From Chryseobacterium mucoviscidosis (GTDB lineage: Bacteria; Bacteroidota; Bacteroidia; Flavobacteriales; Weeksellaceae), in NCBI RefSeq assembly GCF_002177115.1, contig NZ_MVAG01000128.1:536495-600494 (forward strand): 64,000 bases of DNA. The letters are read 5' to 3'. A model generated the notes under the pieces. The model searched no databases. It worked only from the letters and a program-made list of their open reading frames with translations, and was not told the DNA's origin. This document shows positions 26,490-34,107 of this stretch, piece after piece; position 1 is the stretch's first letter, and every line of letters starts with the position of its first letter. The position numbers and the translations under genes were made by a program.

Positions 26490-26672
26490 GAAATTCCCCT
26501 CCTCTGGAGGGGTGGCGAAAAATCTTCGATTTTTTGACGGGGTGGTTAAAAGTTGCCATTTTTCATGACCCCGTTCTTACCAAGGAAGCACTCAATCAAT
26601 CTCTTCCAAATTGTTTGAGATTGCTTCGTCATTTCTGAACTGCGTTCGCAGATCTCCGGTCTGTTCGCAATG
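26490..26672. repeat. Composite intergenic repeat region
   Basis: Holds a CCCCTCC / GGAGGGG hairpin (near 26498-26512), a CGAAAAATC / GATTTTTTG-like pair, and a terminal block ending in TTCGCAATGACA of the type found scattered in Bacteroidota intergenic DNA. No gene seen. Confidence 0.5.
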
Positions 26673-26677
26673 ACAGT

Positions 26678-27010
26678 TTACTTTCTACTTAAAGCTTTTC
26701 CTTCAAAAGAAATTCCTTCCCAGCCGGATTCCATAAAGTTTCTGATATTCTGATGATCCGTTCCTTCAGGATTTTTAAGAACATCTTCCCTGTAAAATTC
26801 TCCGAAAAGATTCAGCGTTTCTTCTTTAGATAAATCATTTAATTTCGCAAAACTAAAAATCTTACAGGAACCATTATTCTGATTGGCTTCATTTACTGTA
26901 TTTCCGTTCGTAAATTTTGTCGGGGTAAAATCGTAATGTTCATCAATAAAAGCAATTACATCCTTAAACTGAATTTCCTCTGCCGATTTTTCTAATTGTT
27001 CAAATAACAT
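26678..27010 (-). CDS. HopJ-family protein
   Basis: 110 residues matching the family annotated as HopJ type III effector: VIAFIDEHYDFTPTKFTNG, GSCKIFSFAKLNDLSKEETL and the C-terminal DHQNIRNFMESGWEGI are characteristic. The label comes from a Pseudomonas effector, but the family is widespread in bacteria that lack type III secretion, including this one as far as the window shows, so an effector role is unlikely. Function unknown, probably cytoplasmic. Confidence 0.85.
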   Translation of the reverse strand: MLFEQLEKSAEEIQFKDVIAFIDEHYDFTPTKFTNGNTVNEANQNNGSCKIFSFAKLNDLSKEETLNLFGEFYREDVLKNPEGTDHQNIRNFMESGWEGISFEGKALSRK

Positions 27011-27054
27011 ATCTTAATTTTTATTTATAAATAATTCAATTTTAAAACAGAAAT

Positions 27055-27086
27055 CCGCTCGATCGGAGCAATATCTGTGTAGAAAA
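27055..27086. repeat. Dispersed hairpin repeat, copy 1
   Basis: CGCTC-GATC-GGAGC hairpin followed by ATATCTGTGTAGAAA; the same arrangement recurs near 38783-38814 and 50591-50620. The rest of 27011-27356 has no supported gene; it should contain the rtcB promoter. Confidence 0.65.
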
Positions 27087-27356
27087 GTTTTAAAACACCA
27101 TTTCTCGTTCTTTAAGGACACTATTTTTTGAAATGATTCAGTATCCACTTTAGAGCTTTATTTGTTCTTCACAAAAATCTTTGATTTTTAAATCTGATGT
27201 GCTCTAAAATATTCTCAATCATTTAACTTAAAACTAATAAGACTAGTGTGTAAACAAACTTTTGTGCCTTTTGTGGTTAATTCCTCAAAAATAATTAAAA
27301 TAATTTTATCTGCGCAAAAAGATTGCATACTTTAGTTCTTACTTTGCATCATCAAA

Positions 27357-28751
27357 ATGAGAGAACACATGGAATTTAACGGAAATCATTTAATCGAATT
27401 AGGATACAGACCAGCGAAATGGTTTAAAGAAGCGATTGAATTCATCAACGAAAATAATTTAGACGAAACTCAGATAAAAGAATATCTGGAACAGTTTAAA
27501 CAGCCCGAACTGATTCCGCTTCATGAAACGGCAAAAGATTTTGTGATCAACATCAGAGCAGAACACGAAAGTGAAAATGATAACGTAGAAAAAGTAATCA
27601 ACACCATGAAAGTCCTGATGAAAACGCCGACTCTGGAAAACGGAGCCATTATGCCGGATGCCTGTCCTACAGGTCCTGCAGGGCATATTCCTGTTGGCGG
27701 TGTGGTTGTGGCGAAAAATGCGATTCATCCAGGATTCCATAGTGCAGATATCTGCTGTTCTGTGATGTTGACGGATTTCGGAAAAGCAGATCCTAAAGAA
27801 GTTTTGGATGCAGCCCATTCCATCACGCATTTCGGATACGGTGGAAGACCGAGAGGAGAACAGATGCCGATGTCTCAGGAATTGATGGATGCTTTCAGAA
27901 AGAATGATTTTCTGAATGACGAAAAATTAATAAGCATTGCACGTTCTCATATGGGAACTCAGGGCGACGGAAACCATTTCCTGTTTGTCGGAATTTCCAA
28001 AAATACAGGAAACACGATGTTGGTAACACACCACGGTTCAAGAGCTCCGGGCGCAGCTTTATATGATAAAGGAATGAAGGTTGCGAACCAGTTCAGAATG
28101 GAAATTTCTCCTGAAACCTTAAGAGAAAACGCATGGATCCCTTATGAAACGGAAGAAGGAAAACAATATTGGGAAGCCTTACAGTTAATCAGAAAATGGA
28201 CGAAAGAAAATCATATTTCCATTCATGATGCCGCTTTGAATAAATTGGGAATCGAGAAAGAAGACCGATACTGGAACGAGCATAATTTTGTTTTCAAAGA
28301 TGGAGATTTATTCTACCACGCAAAAGGTGCAACGCCTTTGGATGATAAATTTATGCCGGATATTACAGGTCCGAGATTAATTCCTTTGAATATGGCAGAA
28401 CCGGTTTTGATTGTAAAAGGAATTACCAACGAAAGAAATCTGGGTTTTGCGCCTCACGGAGCAGGAAGAAATTTCAGCAGAAGTCAACATAAAAAATCGT
28501 TGGCGCATAAAACCATCGAAGAAGTTTTTGAAGAAGAAACCAAAGGATTAGATATCCGTTTCTTCACGAATGAAATTGATATTTCTGAACTTCCAACTGC
28601 TTATAAAAGTGCAAAAAATGTAAGAGCGCAGATTGAAGAATACGGATTGTGTGAAGTTCTGGATGAAGTGATGCCTTACGGATGTATCATGGCAGGTGAT
28701 GTTCAGAAGAATGCGCCTTGGAAGAAAAAGAAGAAGTTTAGAAAAGCATAG
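27357..28751 (+). CDS. rtcB: RtcB-family RNA ligase
   Basis: Joins RNA 3'-phosphate or 2',3'-cyclic phosphate ends to 5'-OH ends using GTP and Mn2+. The 464-residue protein has the metal-binding HSADICC segment, GTQGDGNHFLFVG, HHGSRAPGA and the guanylation loop PHGAGRNFSR with the nucleophilic histidine at residue 367. The second loop differs from the common HSGSRGLG. No archease gene is adjacent. Two in-frame ATGs (27357, 27369) are possible starts. A tRNA-like RNA and a set of RNA-repair enzymes follow on the same strand, so it is the first gene of an RNA-repair locus. Confidence 0.95.
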   Translation: MREHMEFNGNHLIELGYRPAKWFKEAIEFINENNLDETQIKEYLEQFKQPELIPLHETAKDFVINIRAEHESENDNVEKVINTMKVLMKTPTLENGAIMPDACPTGPAGHIPVGGVVVAKNAIHPGFHSADICCSVMLTDFGKADPKEVLDAAHSITHFGYGGRPRGEQMPMSQELMDAFRKNDFLNDEKLISIARSHMGTQGDGNHFLFVGISKNTGNTMLVTHHGSRAPGAALYDKGMKVANQFRMEISPETLRENAWIPYETEEGKQYWEALQLIRKWTKENHISIHDAALNKLGIEKEDRYWNEHNFVFKDGDLFYHAKGATPLDDKFMPDITGPRLIPLNMAEPVLIVKGITNERNLGFAPHGAGRNFSRSQHKKSLAHKTIEEVFEEETKGLDIRFFTNEIDISELPTAYKSAKNVRAQIEEYGLCEVLDEVMPYGCIMAGDVQKNAPWKKKKKFRKA

Positions 28752-28753
28752 AA

Positions 28754-28927
28754 TTTCTTTTGTCTTGAAACAAAAGAAACAAAAAGTTCAAGACCTGGAA
28801 ACTTCCGCTAAAAATTAAAACTTAATCCTAAAATTCCCAAAACTTGCGCGAATTCAAGATAAGTTCTTCGGTTCAAAAGTGCAAGCGCGCTTCAGACAAT
28901 GGGAATTTTTTAACGGATTAATTTTAA
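28754..28927. repeat. Nested inverted repeats downstream of rtcB
   Basis: A 10-bp perfect hairpin TTTCTTTTGT / ACAAAAGAAA (28754-28779) directly follows the rtcB stop. Then long imperfect arms 28815-28839 and 28900-28927 (TTAA..TTAATCC..AATTCCCA and its complement) enclose a 60-base centre with GCGCG / CGCGC. The structure resembles a MITE or a large repeat hairpin. 28928-29040 shows nothing else. Confidence 0.6.
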
Positions 28928-29040
28928 ATTTTCTTAACGCTTCACTTTCCGAAGTCAGATTATTGGAAGTTAAGAATTCAAAATTATCCGTAAAAACAGA
29001 TTAAGAACAATTCGTTAACAAAAAGAAAACTAATAACCGA

Positions 29041-29203
29041 ACCTTGCAGGTGTAAAAGCCTGTAGGGTTTAATGAAAACCTTTAATCATAAGGTAGGAAC
29101 AGTAGCTCAGATGGTAGAGCAACAGATTACTTTTCGCTTTTGGCAAATAAAGTTCCTATGTATTCCAGTTGTGGGTCGCAGGTTCGAGTCCTGCCTGTTC
29201 CTC
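29041..29203 (+). ncRNA. tRNA-like RNA with expanded anticodon arm, plus two 5' hairpins
   Basis: A complete tRNA body lies at 29096-29202: acceptor GGAACAG / CTGTTCC (7 bp), D-stem GCTC / GAGC with AGATGGTA loop, T-stem GCAGG / CCTGC with TTCGAGT loop and a five-base variable region GGGTC. Between 27-31 (ACAGA) and 39-43 (GTTGT) lie 41 bases where 7 are normal, so an insert of about 34 bases occupies the anticodon loop. No way of removing it leaves a purine at position 37, so it may not be a decoding tRNA. CCA is not encoded. Two hairpins directly precede it (29041-29068, 10 bp; 29078-29094, 5 bp). Its place behind rtcB suggests a spliced, cleaved or tRNA-mimicking RNA; a decayed tRNA gene is the alternative. 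Confidence 0.7.
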
Positions 29204-29369
29204 AAAAAAAATGAAAAAAAATTGTTAGATATACACAAAGGCGCAATTTATTTAAAAGCTATACTTGTTAAGGCGCAAGGATTTTATCTCCGATAAAATT
29301 TAATGCTGAATATTTTAGCTAAAAATGTCGCACTGAGTTTGCCGAAGTGTCCGCCTTTTTAAAAAACTT

Positions 29370-29449
29370 TAAGGCAAAGGGAGTTCCTATAAATTATTTG
29401 GAAAATTACTCCCCGCCTATTAAAAATTATAGGTAAAAGGAGTTCCTAT
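29370..29449 (+). other. Candidate structured region with repeats of the tRNA insert
   Basis: 29373-29394 repeats the core of the tRNA-like insert (GGCAAAnnnAGTTCCTAT) and 29432-29449 repeats its second half. ACTCCC at 29408-29413 can pair either with GGGAGT upstream (29379-29384) or, as ACTCC, with GGAGT downstream (29439-29443); the latter stem is backed by CCTAT / ATAGG. This lies in the gap before the 583-residue gene and could be its leader. Confidence 0.45.
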
Positions 29450-29504
29450 AACACTTCACTTTTAATGAATCTTACTCCTCACTTATTTTTTTAAACTCAA
29501 AACA

Positions 29505-31256
29505 ATGAAAACATTAAAATTATTCAACGCTGTACTGGCAAAAGAATCGGATGCTGAAGTCTTTATTTCTCAGGATGGTTTCATCATCGAACCTCATGCA
29601 ATCTGGGCAAAAAAAGAAATTATTTCTTACTACGCTAAAGAAAAGCTGAACGGAAACGATCTCAACAAAACCTTTCATAAATCTTGGCAGAAGATTAAAG
29701 AAAGTAGAAGACTCGAACTGTTGATGGAGCAGTTATTTCATTATTTTTCCACCTATGGAAGCAGATTTCAGGGTGAAGTATACATTCCGGATGAAGTGTT
29801 GAATATCCCGGATCTGAAGCTTAATTTTAAAGTTATTAAAGCCTGTTCCGAAGAAGAAATGCAGGAAAAATGTCTTGCTATTCTAAGATCAGGAATTGCT
29901 CTGAAAGAAGAAACAATTGATGATTTACTATCTATTCTGCACGACGAACTGGAATATGATTTTACAGGAAAAGAAAATATCAGAAACAAAGAAGCCATCA
30001 TAAAAATTGCCGACCGTTACGACGTTTATCCTGAAAATAATGTTGAATTTTTGCGTTACGTGATCTACAAAACCACAAAAGAAACATTATTAATTAAAAA
30101 CAATGATTTGATTAATGATATTAAGCAAAGCAAATTCAATCCGACTTATCTTTTTGAAAGTTTCGGACTGGAAAAAATGGCGGAAATTTTTAACCGTTTC
30201 AAGCCTTTATTTTTAGCCTATAAAAACAGGGCGCCAAAGGTGATTAATAAAATTTCGAAGCTGTCGAAAATTTATCACAAACCATTAATTTCGAATCCAT
30301 TGAATAACGCAACCAATATGTTACTGGAAAACAGCGATCTGCACTGGCTGGAAAATGCCACTCCGTTTGCTTTGTTTAAAGCTTTATCGGCTTGTTATTC
30401 AAGAATGTACGGTCAGGATACTTTTGTATACAGAATCCGAAACGGAAAATCGTGGACGAAAAAATCAATCGGAACTTCCGTAAATGAACTGAACTACGAT
30501 TTTATCTTAAGCTATTTAAAATCAAAATATCGTTTTGAAGGTAAGAAATTCTATTTCCCTGAAGATGTAGAATTTGCCTTACCGACTTCTGAAAAGATGT
30601 TTGTAGGGAATATTCCGACGGGAACAAGATTCTTCGGAGAAAGATTAGCAGTAGGAATTTACTGGGAAAATGCATGGGGAGCTTATGATTTGGACCTTTC
30701 AGGATTAAATATTGCCGGAAAAATCGGATGGAATGCAGCTTACAACCAAAATTCTGGTCAGTTGATGTATTCGGGAGATATCACTTCTGCTCCAAACGGT
30801 GCTGTAGAATATCTTTACGCAAACAGAGGTTTAATGGCTCCGACTCTGGTAATGAACAACGTTTTCAACGGAAACAGCGACTGCGGATATAAAATAGTTA
30901 TCGGAAAAGGCGATGCCGTTTCTTACGATTATATGATGAATCCGAACCATCTTTTTGCAGAAGCAAAATGTCAATCCGTACAAAAGCAGACCATTTTGGG
31001 AATATTGCTGCCAAAAGACGGAAGACAGTGTTTCGTATTGCTGAATTTCGGAGCAGGACATACTCATGTTTCAGGAAATACAGAAATTTCCGTAATGGCG
31101 ACGAACGCTTTGTATCAGCAATGGTACGAACCGATATCCTTCAATCTTTTGATTCAGGAATTAGGAGCTGAAATCGTTTATGATAAAGAAAATATCGACT
31201 TTGATTTTTCTTTGGAGAATCTGGAGAAAGACAGTTTTACGAAGATTTTTAAATGA
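29505..31256 (+). CDS. Unknown 583-residue protein of the RNA-repair locus
   Basis: I do not recognise a named family. Residues 1-330 look all-helical and repeat-like (FLRYVIYKTTKETLLIKNN, MAEIFNRFKPLFLAYKN, INKISKLSKIYHKPL), then TPFALFKALSACYSRM and YRIRNGKSW. Residues 360-560 are beta-rich, with AYDLDLSGLNIAGKIGW and YSGDITSAPNGAVEYLYAN, a pattern reminiscent of TerD-like or related beta-sandwich domains. The order helical scaffold then beta domain recalls, but does not match, Ro60/TROVE proteins, whose genes neighbour rtcB and tRNA-like Y RNAs in other bacteria. No signal peptide. A terminator follows, so the later genes may be transcribed separately. Confidence 0.75.
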   Translation: MKTLKLFNAVLAKESDAEVFISQDGFIIEPHAIWAKKEIISYYAKEKLNGNDLNKTFHKSWQKIKESRRLELLMEQLFHYFSTYGSRFQGEVYIPDEVLNIPDLKLNFKVIKACSEEEMQEKCLAILRSGIALKEETIDDLLSILHDELEYDFTGKENIRNKEAIIKIADRYDVYPENNVEFLRYVIYKTTKETLLIKNNDLINDIKQSKFNPTYLFESFGLEKMAEIFNRFKPLFLAYKNRAPKVINKISKLSKIYHKPLISNPLNNATNMLLENSDLHWLENATPFALFKALSACYSRMYGQDTFVYRIRNGKSWTKKSIGTSVNELNYDFILSYLKSKYRFEGKKFYFPEDVEFALPTSEKMFVGNIPTGTRFFGERLAVGIYWENAWGAYDLDLSGLNIAGKIGWNAAYNQNSGQLMYSGDITSAPNGAVEYLYANRGLMAPTLVMNNVFNGNSDCGYKIVIGKGDAVSYDYMMNPNHLFAEAKCQSVQKQTILGILLPKDGRQCFVLLNFGAGHTHVSGNTEISVMATNALYQQWYEPISFNLLIQELGAEIVYDKENIDFDFSLENLEKDSFTKIFK

Positions 31257-31275
31257 TAATAAATCCATTTTAATT

Positions 31276-31311
31276 GTCATTTTGAGTTTTTAAAATTTCT
31301 CAGGATGACAT
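31276..31311. repeat. TGTCAT-type intergenic hairpin
   Basis: 12-bp stem with two G-T pairs: TGTCATTTTGAG / CTCAGGATGACA, of a type seen in many Bacteroidota intergenic regions. Confidence 0.6.
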
Positions 31312-31359
31312 TTTTTTAGCTAAATTTTAGTCCTTTAATATCATTTTTCACATAAAACG

Positions 31360-31396
31360 ATCCTGCGTAAAAAGATTGCGCAGGATATTTTTTATT
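31360..31396 (+). terminator. Terminator inside the RNA-repair locus
   Basis: ATCCTGCG / CGCAGGAT stem with an 11-base loop and a following T-rich tract, placed between the 583-residue gene and the first RlaP-like gene. Confidence 0.8.
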
Positions 31397-31416
31397 TTGT
31401 ATAAAATTTAAAAATC

Positions 31417-32166
31417 ATGACACCCAAAATAATAGATAAATTAAAAGAAGTCGAAGCAAAGCGCGGTGTAGAAATACTGCTTGCCGTAGAATCCGGAAGC
31501 CGCGCGTGGGGATTTGCTTCTCCGGACAGCGATTACGATATACGCTTCATATACCGACATGAAAAGGACTGGTATCTTTCACCGTGGGATAAAGACGAAA
31601 CCATAGAATTTATGACCGAAGACGATCTGGACGGTTCCGGATGGGATCTGAGAAAAACGTTCCATTTATTGTTGAAGTCAAATGCGGCTTTGCTGAGCTG
31701 GTTCTACTCTCCTATCGTTTATGTGAAAAATGAAAAATTTTACGATCTGTTTAAACCTTTGGCGGACAAATGCTTTTCTCCGATAGCCGTATTTTATCAC
31801 TATTCAAGCATGAGCAAAAAATATCTCGAAGCATGCAGACTTGATGAGGTAAAACTGAAATCTTACTTTTACTGTTTACGAACCACTTTAACCGGAAAAT
31901 GGATATTGGAAAAAGGGACGGTTCCGCCTGTTTTGTTTAGTGACTTACTGGTCTTAGTAGATGATTTTACAAGAACGAAAATAGAAAATTTAATCGCTTT
32001 AAAAGCTACCAAAGGAGAATCTTACCATCATCTGAATGACTGGAAACTCTTCGGATTTTTAGAGAAGACCATATTGGATAATGAAGAAAGAGCTAAAAGT
32101 CTGAAAGGAGGAAATTCGGATAAAAACGAAATGGAGAAGGTTTTTAGAGAAATATTAATACATTAG
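31417..32166 (+). CDS. RlaP-like nucleotidyltransferase (pol beta superfamily), copy 1
   Basis: 249 residues with a minimal polymerase-beta catalytic motif: ESGSRAWGF (Gly27-Ser28) and SDYDIRF (Asp39, Asp41). After it come helices typical of the YcgL/RlaP type nucleotidyltransferases (FHLLLKSNAALLSWFYSP, YHYSSMSKKYLEACR). This family was named from genomic association with RNA-repair genes, and the same association is seen here. It could add nucleotides to RNA 3' ends; substrate unknown. First gene of a tight run (gap 16 bases to the next). Confidence 0.88.
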   Translation: MTPKIIDKLKEVEAKRGVEILLAVESGSRAWGFASPDSDYDIRFIYRHEKDWYLSPWDKDETIEFMTEDDLDGSGWDLRKTFHLLLKSNAALLSWFYSPIVYVKNEKFYDLFKPLADKCFSPIAVFYHYSSMSKKYLEACRLDEVKLKSYFYCLRTTLTGKWILEKGTVPPVLFSDLLVLVDDFTRTKIENLIALKATKGESYHHLNDWKLFGFLEKTILDNEERAKSLKGGNSDKNEMEKVFREILIH

Positions 32167-32182
32167 AAATAAAAATAATCCA

Positions 32183-32914
32183 ATGAAAAACCTCATCGCG
32201 CTCTCTCCTATGTACACGGAAGACAGCAACAATCTGAAAAAAGCATCCCTCAATTCACCCTACGAGTTGAGCCGGTTTAATGCAAAATGGAATGTTCCAG
32301 AAGAATTTCGTGCAGACGTGATTGCGGTGTATGGCGAAGATATTTATGCTGAAATTGTGGCGGAACAATGCAGTCTTACGTTAACGAAACCCGATGACGA
32401 CTGGCTTTCAAAAGTTTCGAAGGAATTTACCAAAAGAAAAATCTCTTACGGAAGGCTGAAAGATTTCGTGCATGAAGAAAATATTTTCATCAAATGTTCC
32501 GATTTTAAAAGTTTTAAAGCCGGAGTTTTTGATAAAGTCACCAACATCAAAGGTTTTGATACATTGGATCTGGAAAGCAGGGTTTTCACTTCCGAAGTGG
32601 TAGAATGGGAACTGGAAGTAAGATGTTTTGTCTTAAATAATCAAATAATAACGCATTCTTCTTATTGGAGAAATGACGTTTTTGATACCGATCCGCTTTC
32701 TGAAAACGAACAGAAAGAACTTTTTGATTTTTTCAAAAATTTCATTCAGCAGTATGGTGAGACACTTCCCAAAGCCATTGTTCTGGATTTCGGGATCATC
32801 AAAGGAAAAGGCTGGGCTTTGATTGAAGCGAATCCGGCTTGGTGTTCCGGTTTGTACGCGTGTGATGCGGAAAAAGCTTTGGAGGTTGTTGTAAAAAGCT
32901 GTATAAAGAATTAA
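32183..32914 (+). CDS. ATP-grasp domain protein
   Basis: 243 residues. The C-terminal half has ATP-grasp features: EVVEWELEVRCFVLNNQIITHSSYW in the middle and, near the end, VLDFGIIKGKGWALIEANPAWCSGLYACD, where Asp and Glu-x-Asn would bind magnesium-ATP. It resembles the DUF4343/R2K-type ATP-grasp proteins. These form bonds between an acyl group and an amine or other nucleophile; in an RNA-repair operon an RNA-modifying or peptide-tagging role is conceivable but not shown. Its stop lies two bases before the next start. Confidence 0.8.
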   Translation: MKNLIALSPMYTEDSNNLKKASLNSPYELSRFNAKWNVPEEFRADVIAVYGEDIYAEIVAEQCSLTLTKPDDDWLSKVSKEFTKRKISYGRLKDFVHEENIFIKCSDFKSFKAGVFDKVTNIKGFDTLDLESRVFTSEVVEWELEVRCFVLNNQIITHSSYWRNDVFDTDPLSENEQKELFDFFKNFIQQYGETLPKAIVLDFGIIKGKGWALIEANPAWCSGLYACDAEKALEVVVKSCIKN

Positions 32915-32916
32915 AA

Positions 32917-33351
32917 ATGCAGATCATCATATTCATCGGGATTCCCGCAAGCGGAAAAAGTTCCTTCTACAAGGAGCTTTTTTTCAATTCGCACATCAGG
33001 ATCAGCATGGATTTGCTGAATACCAGAAACAAAGAAGGAAAACTGCTTCAGTACTGTTTTGAAACACAGTCCAAAATAGTCATTGACAATACAAATGTGA
33101 CCAGAGAAAGCAGAAGAAAATACATTGAGCTTGCCCGACAGAACAAATACGAAATCATCGCATATTATTTTGAAAGCATCATTCAGGATTGTCTGGAGCG
33201 GAATAAAAACAGAAAAGACTCCATCAGCGAGATCGGAATAAAAGCAAAATACAAAGACCTCCAAAAACCTTCCATTGAAGAAGGTTTTGATAAAATATTC
33301 CATGTGAAAATAATGGAGAACAAATTTGAAATCAGCAATTATGAAATTTGA
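32917..33351 (+). CDS. Polynucleotide-kinase-like P-loop kinase
   Basis: 144 residues with Walker A GIPASGKS (residues 8-15), an RISMD segment and the motif IVIDNTNVTRESRRKYIELA, which is typical of the PNK / PNKP-like kinase fold and its substrate-binding strand. A lid arginine region (CLERNKNRKDS) follows. It would phosphorylate a 5'-OH of RNA or DNA. With RtcB (joins 5'-OH) and Thg1 (5' end repair) next to it, end-healing of RNA is likely. It overlaps the next gene by 11 bases. Confidence 0.88.
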   Translation: MQIIIFIGIPASGKSSFYKELFFNSHIRISMDLLNTRNKEGKLLQYCFETQSKIVIDNTNVTRESRRKYIELARQNKYEIIAYYFESIIQDCLERNKNRKDSISEIGIKAKYKDLQKPSIEEGFDKIFHVKIMENKFEISNYEI

Positions 33352-34102
33352 AGAAATTGAAGCGGTCATGCGGAAAAATGAAAGCCTTTCGGAACAGTAT
33401 ATCCTTCCGGAAAACTTTATGATCGTGAGACTCGACGGAAGAGGATTTACCAGACTTACCAAAGAAAAACTGTCGCTGGAAAAACCTTTCGACCTGAAAT
33501 TCGGTCAGGCAATGATCGATACGACGAAGCATCTTTTTACCATCGGGTTTAGAGTGTTGTACGGTTACACGCAGAGTGATGAAATTTCATTGCTGATCCA
33601 TAAAGACGACCAGACTTTCAGCCGAAAAGTAAGGAAGATCAATTCTGTTCTCGCGGGAGAAGCAAGTGCTTTTTTAAGCCTGCAGTTTCAGGAAATCTGT
33701 GTTTTCGACTGCAGAACGATTTCCATTCCGAACCGTGAAATGATCGCGGATTATTTTTGCTGGAGACAGGAAGATTCCCACAGAAATTCCCTTTCAGCCT
33801 ATTGTTACTGGACGTTGAGAAACAACGGATTCAACGCAAAACAAACCACCGAAAGAATTGAAAGAATGTCACAATCCGATAAAAATGAACTGCTTTTTCA
33901 GTACGGAATCAATTACAACGATCTTCCGTCCTGGCAAAAACGCGGCGTCGGAATTTTTAACAGAGAAGTGATCCAACAAGGCTACAATCCTGTAACACAG
34001 GAAACGGTGGATTGTGTAAGAAATGAATTGTTTGTGGAAAGGGAATTGATGATAAGAGAAGATTATAGAGTATTTTTGAGGGAGATTTTTAAAGAATTTT
34101 AA
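33341..34102 (+). CDS. Thg1-like 3'-5' RNA polymerase
   Basis: 253 residues of the tRNA-His guanylyltransferase superfamily. The metal-binding motifs are intact: MIVRLDGRGFTRLT (Asp32, Gly33) and GYTQSDEISLLI (Ser79-Asp80-Glu81); KINSVLAGEASAFLSL and SYLAYCYW-like SAYCYWTLRNNGFN are also typical. Bacterial Thg1-like proteins add nucleotides in the 3'-5' direction to 5'-truncated tRNAs. This suits an RNA-repair operon with a tRNA-like RNA close by. The ATG at 33341 was chosen over TTG 33326; it overlaps the kinase gene by 11 bases, showing tight coupling. Confidence 0.93.
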   Translation: MKFEEIEAVMRKNESLSEQYILPENFMIVRLDGRGFTRLTKEKLSLEKPFDLKFGQAMIDTTKHLFTIGFRVLYGYTQSDEISLLIHKDDQTFSRKVRKINSVLAGEASAFLSLQFQEICVFDCRTISIPNREMIADYFCWRQEDSHRNSLSAYCYWTLRNNGFNAKQTTERIERMSQSDKNELLFQYGINYNDLPSWQKRGVGIFNREVIQQGYNPVTQETVDCVRNELFVERELMIREDYRVFLREIFKEF

Positions 34103-34107
34103 AGCAA

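Noticed and set aside
26678..27010. Type III secretion effector
   Set aside because: The family name HopJ is inherited; no secretion system or chaperone is visible and the family is widespread in bacteria without one.
29096..29202. Ordinary decoding tRNA
   Set aside because: The anticodon loop has 41 bases and no splice choice yields a normal anticodon loop with a purine at position 37.
29072..29296. Open frame of 74 codons over the tRNA-like RNA
   Set aside because: It is explained by the tRNA fold; the translated product (with MVEQQITFRFW and a frame through the T-arm) looks random.
29505..31256. Ro60/TROVE protein
   Set aside because: Context fits, but neither the TROVE motifs nor a vWA metal site (DxSxS) could be found.
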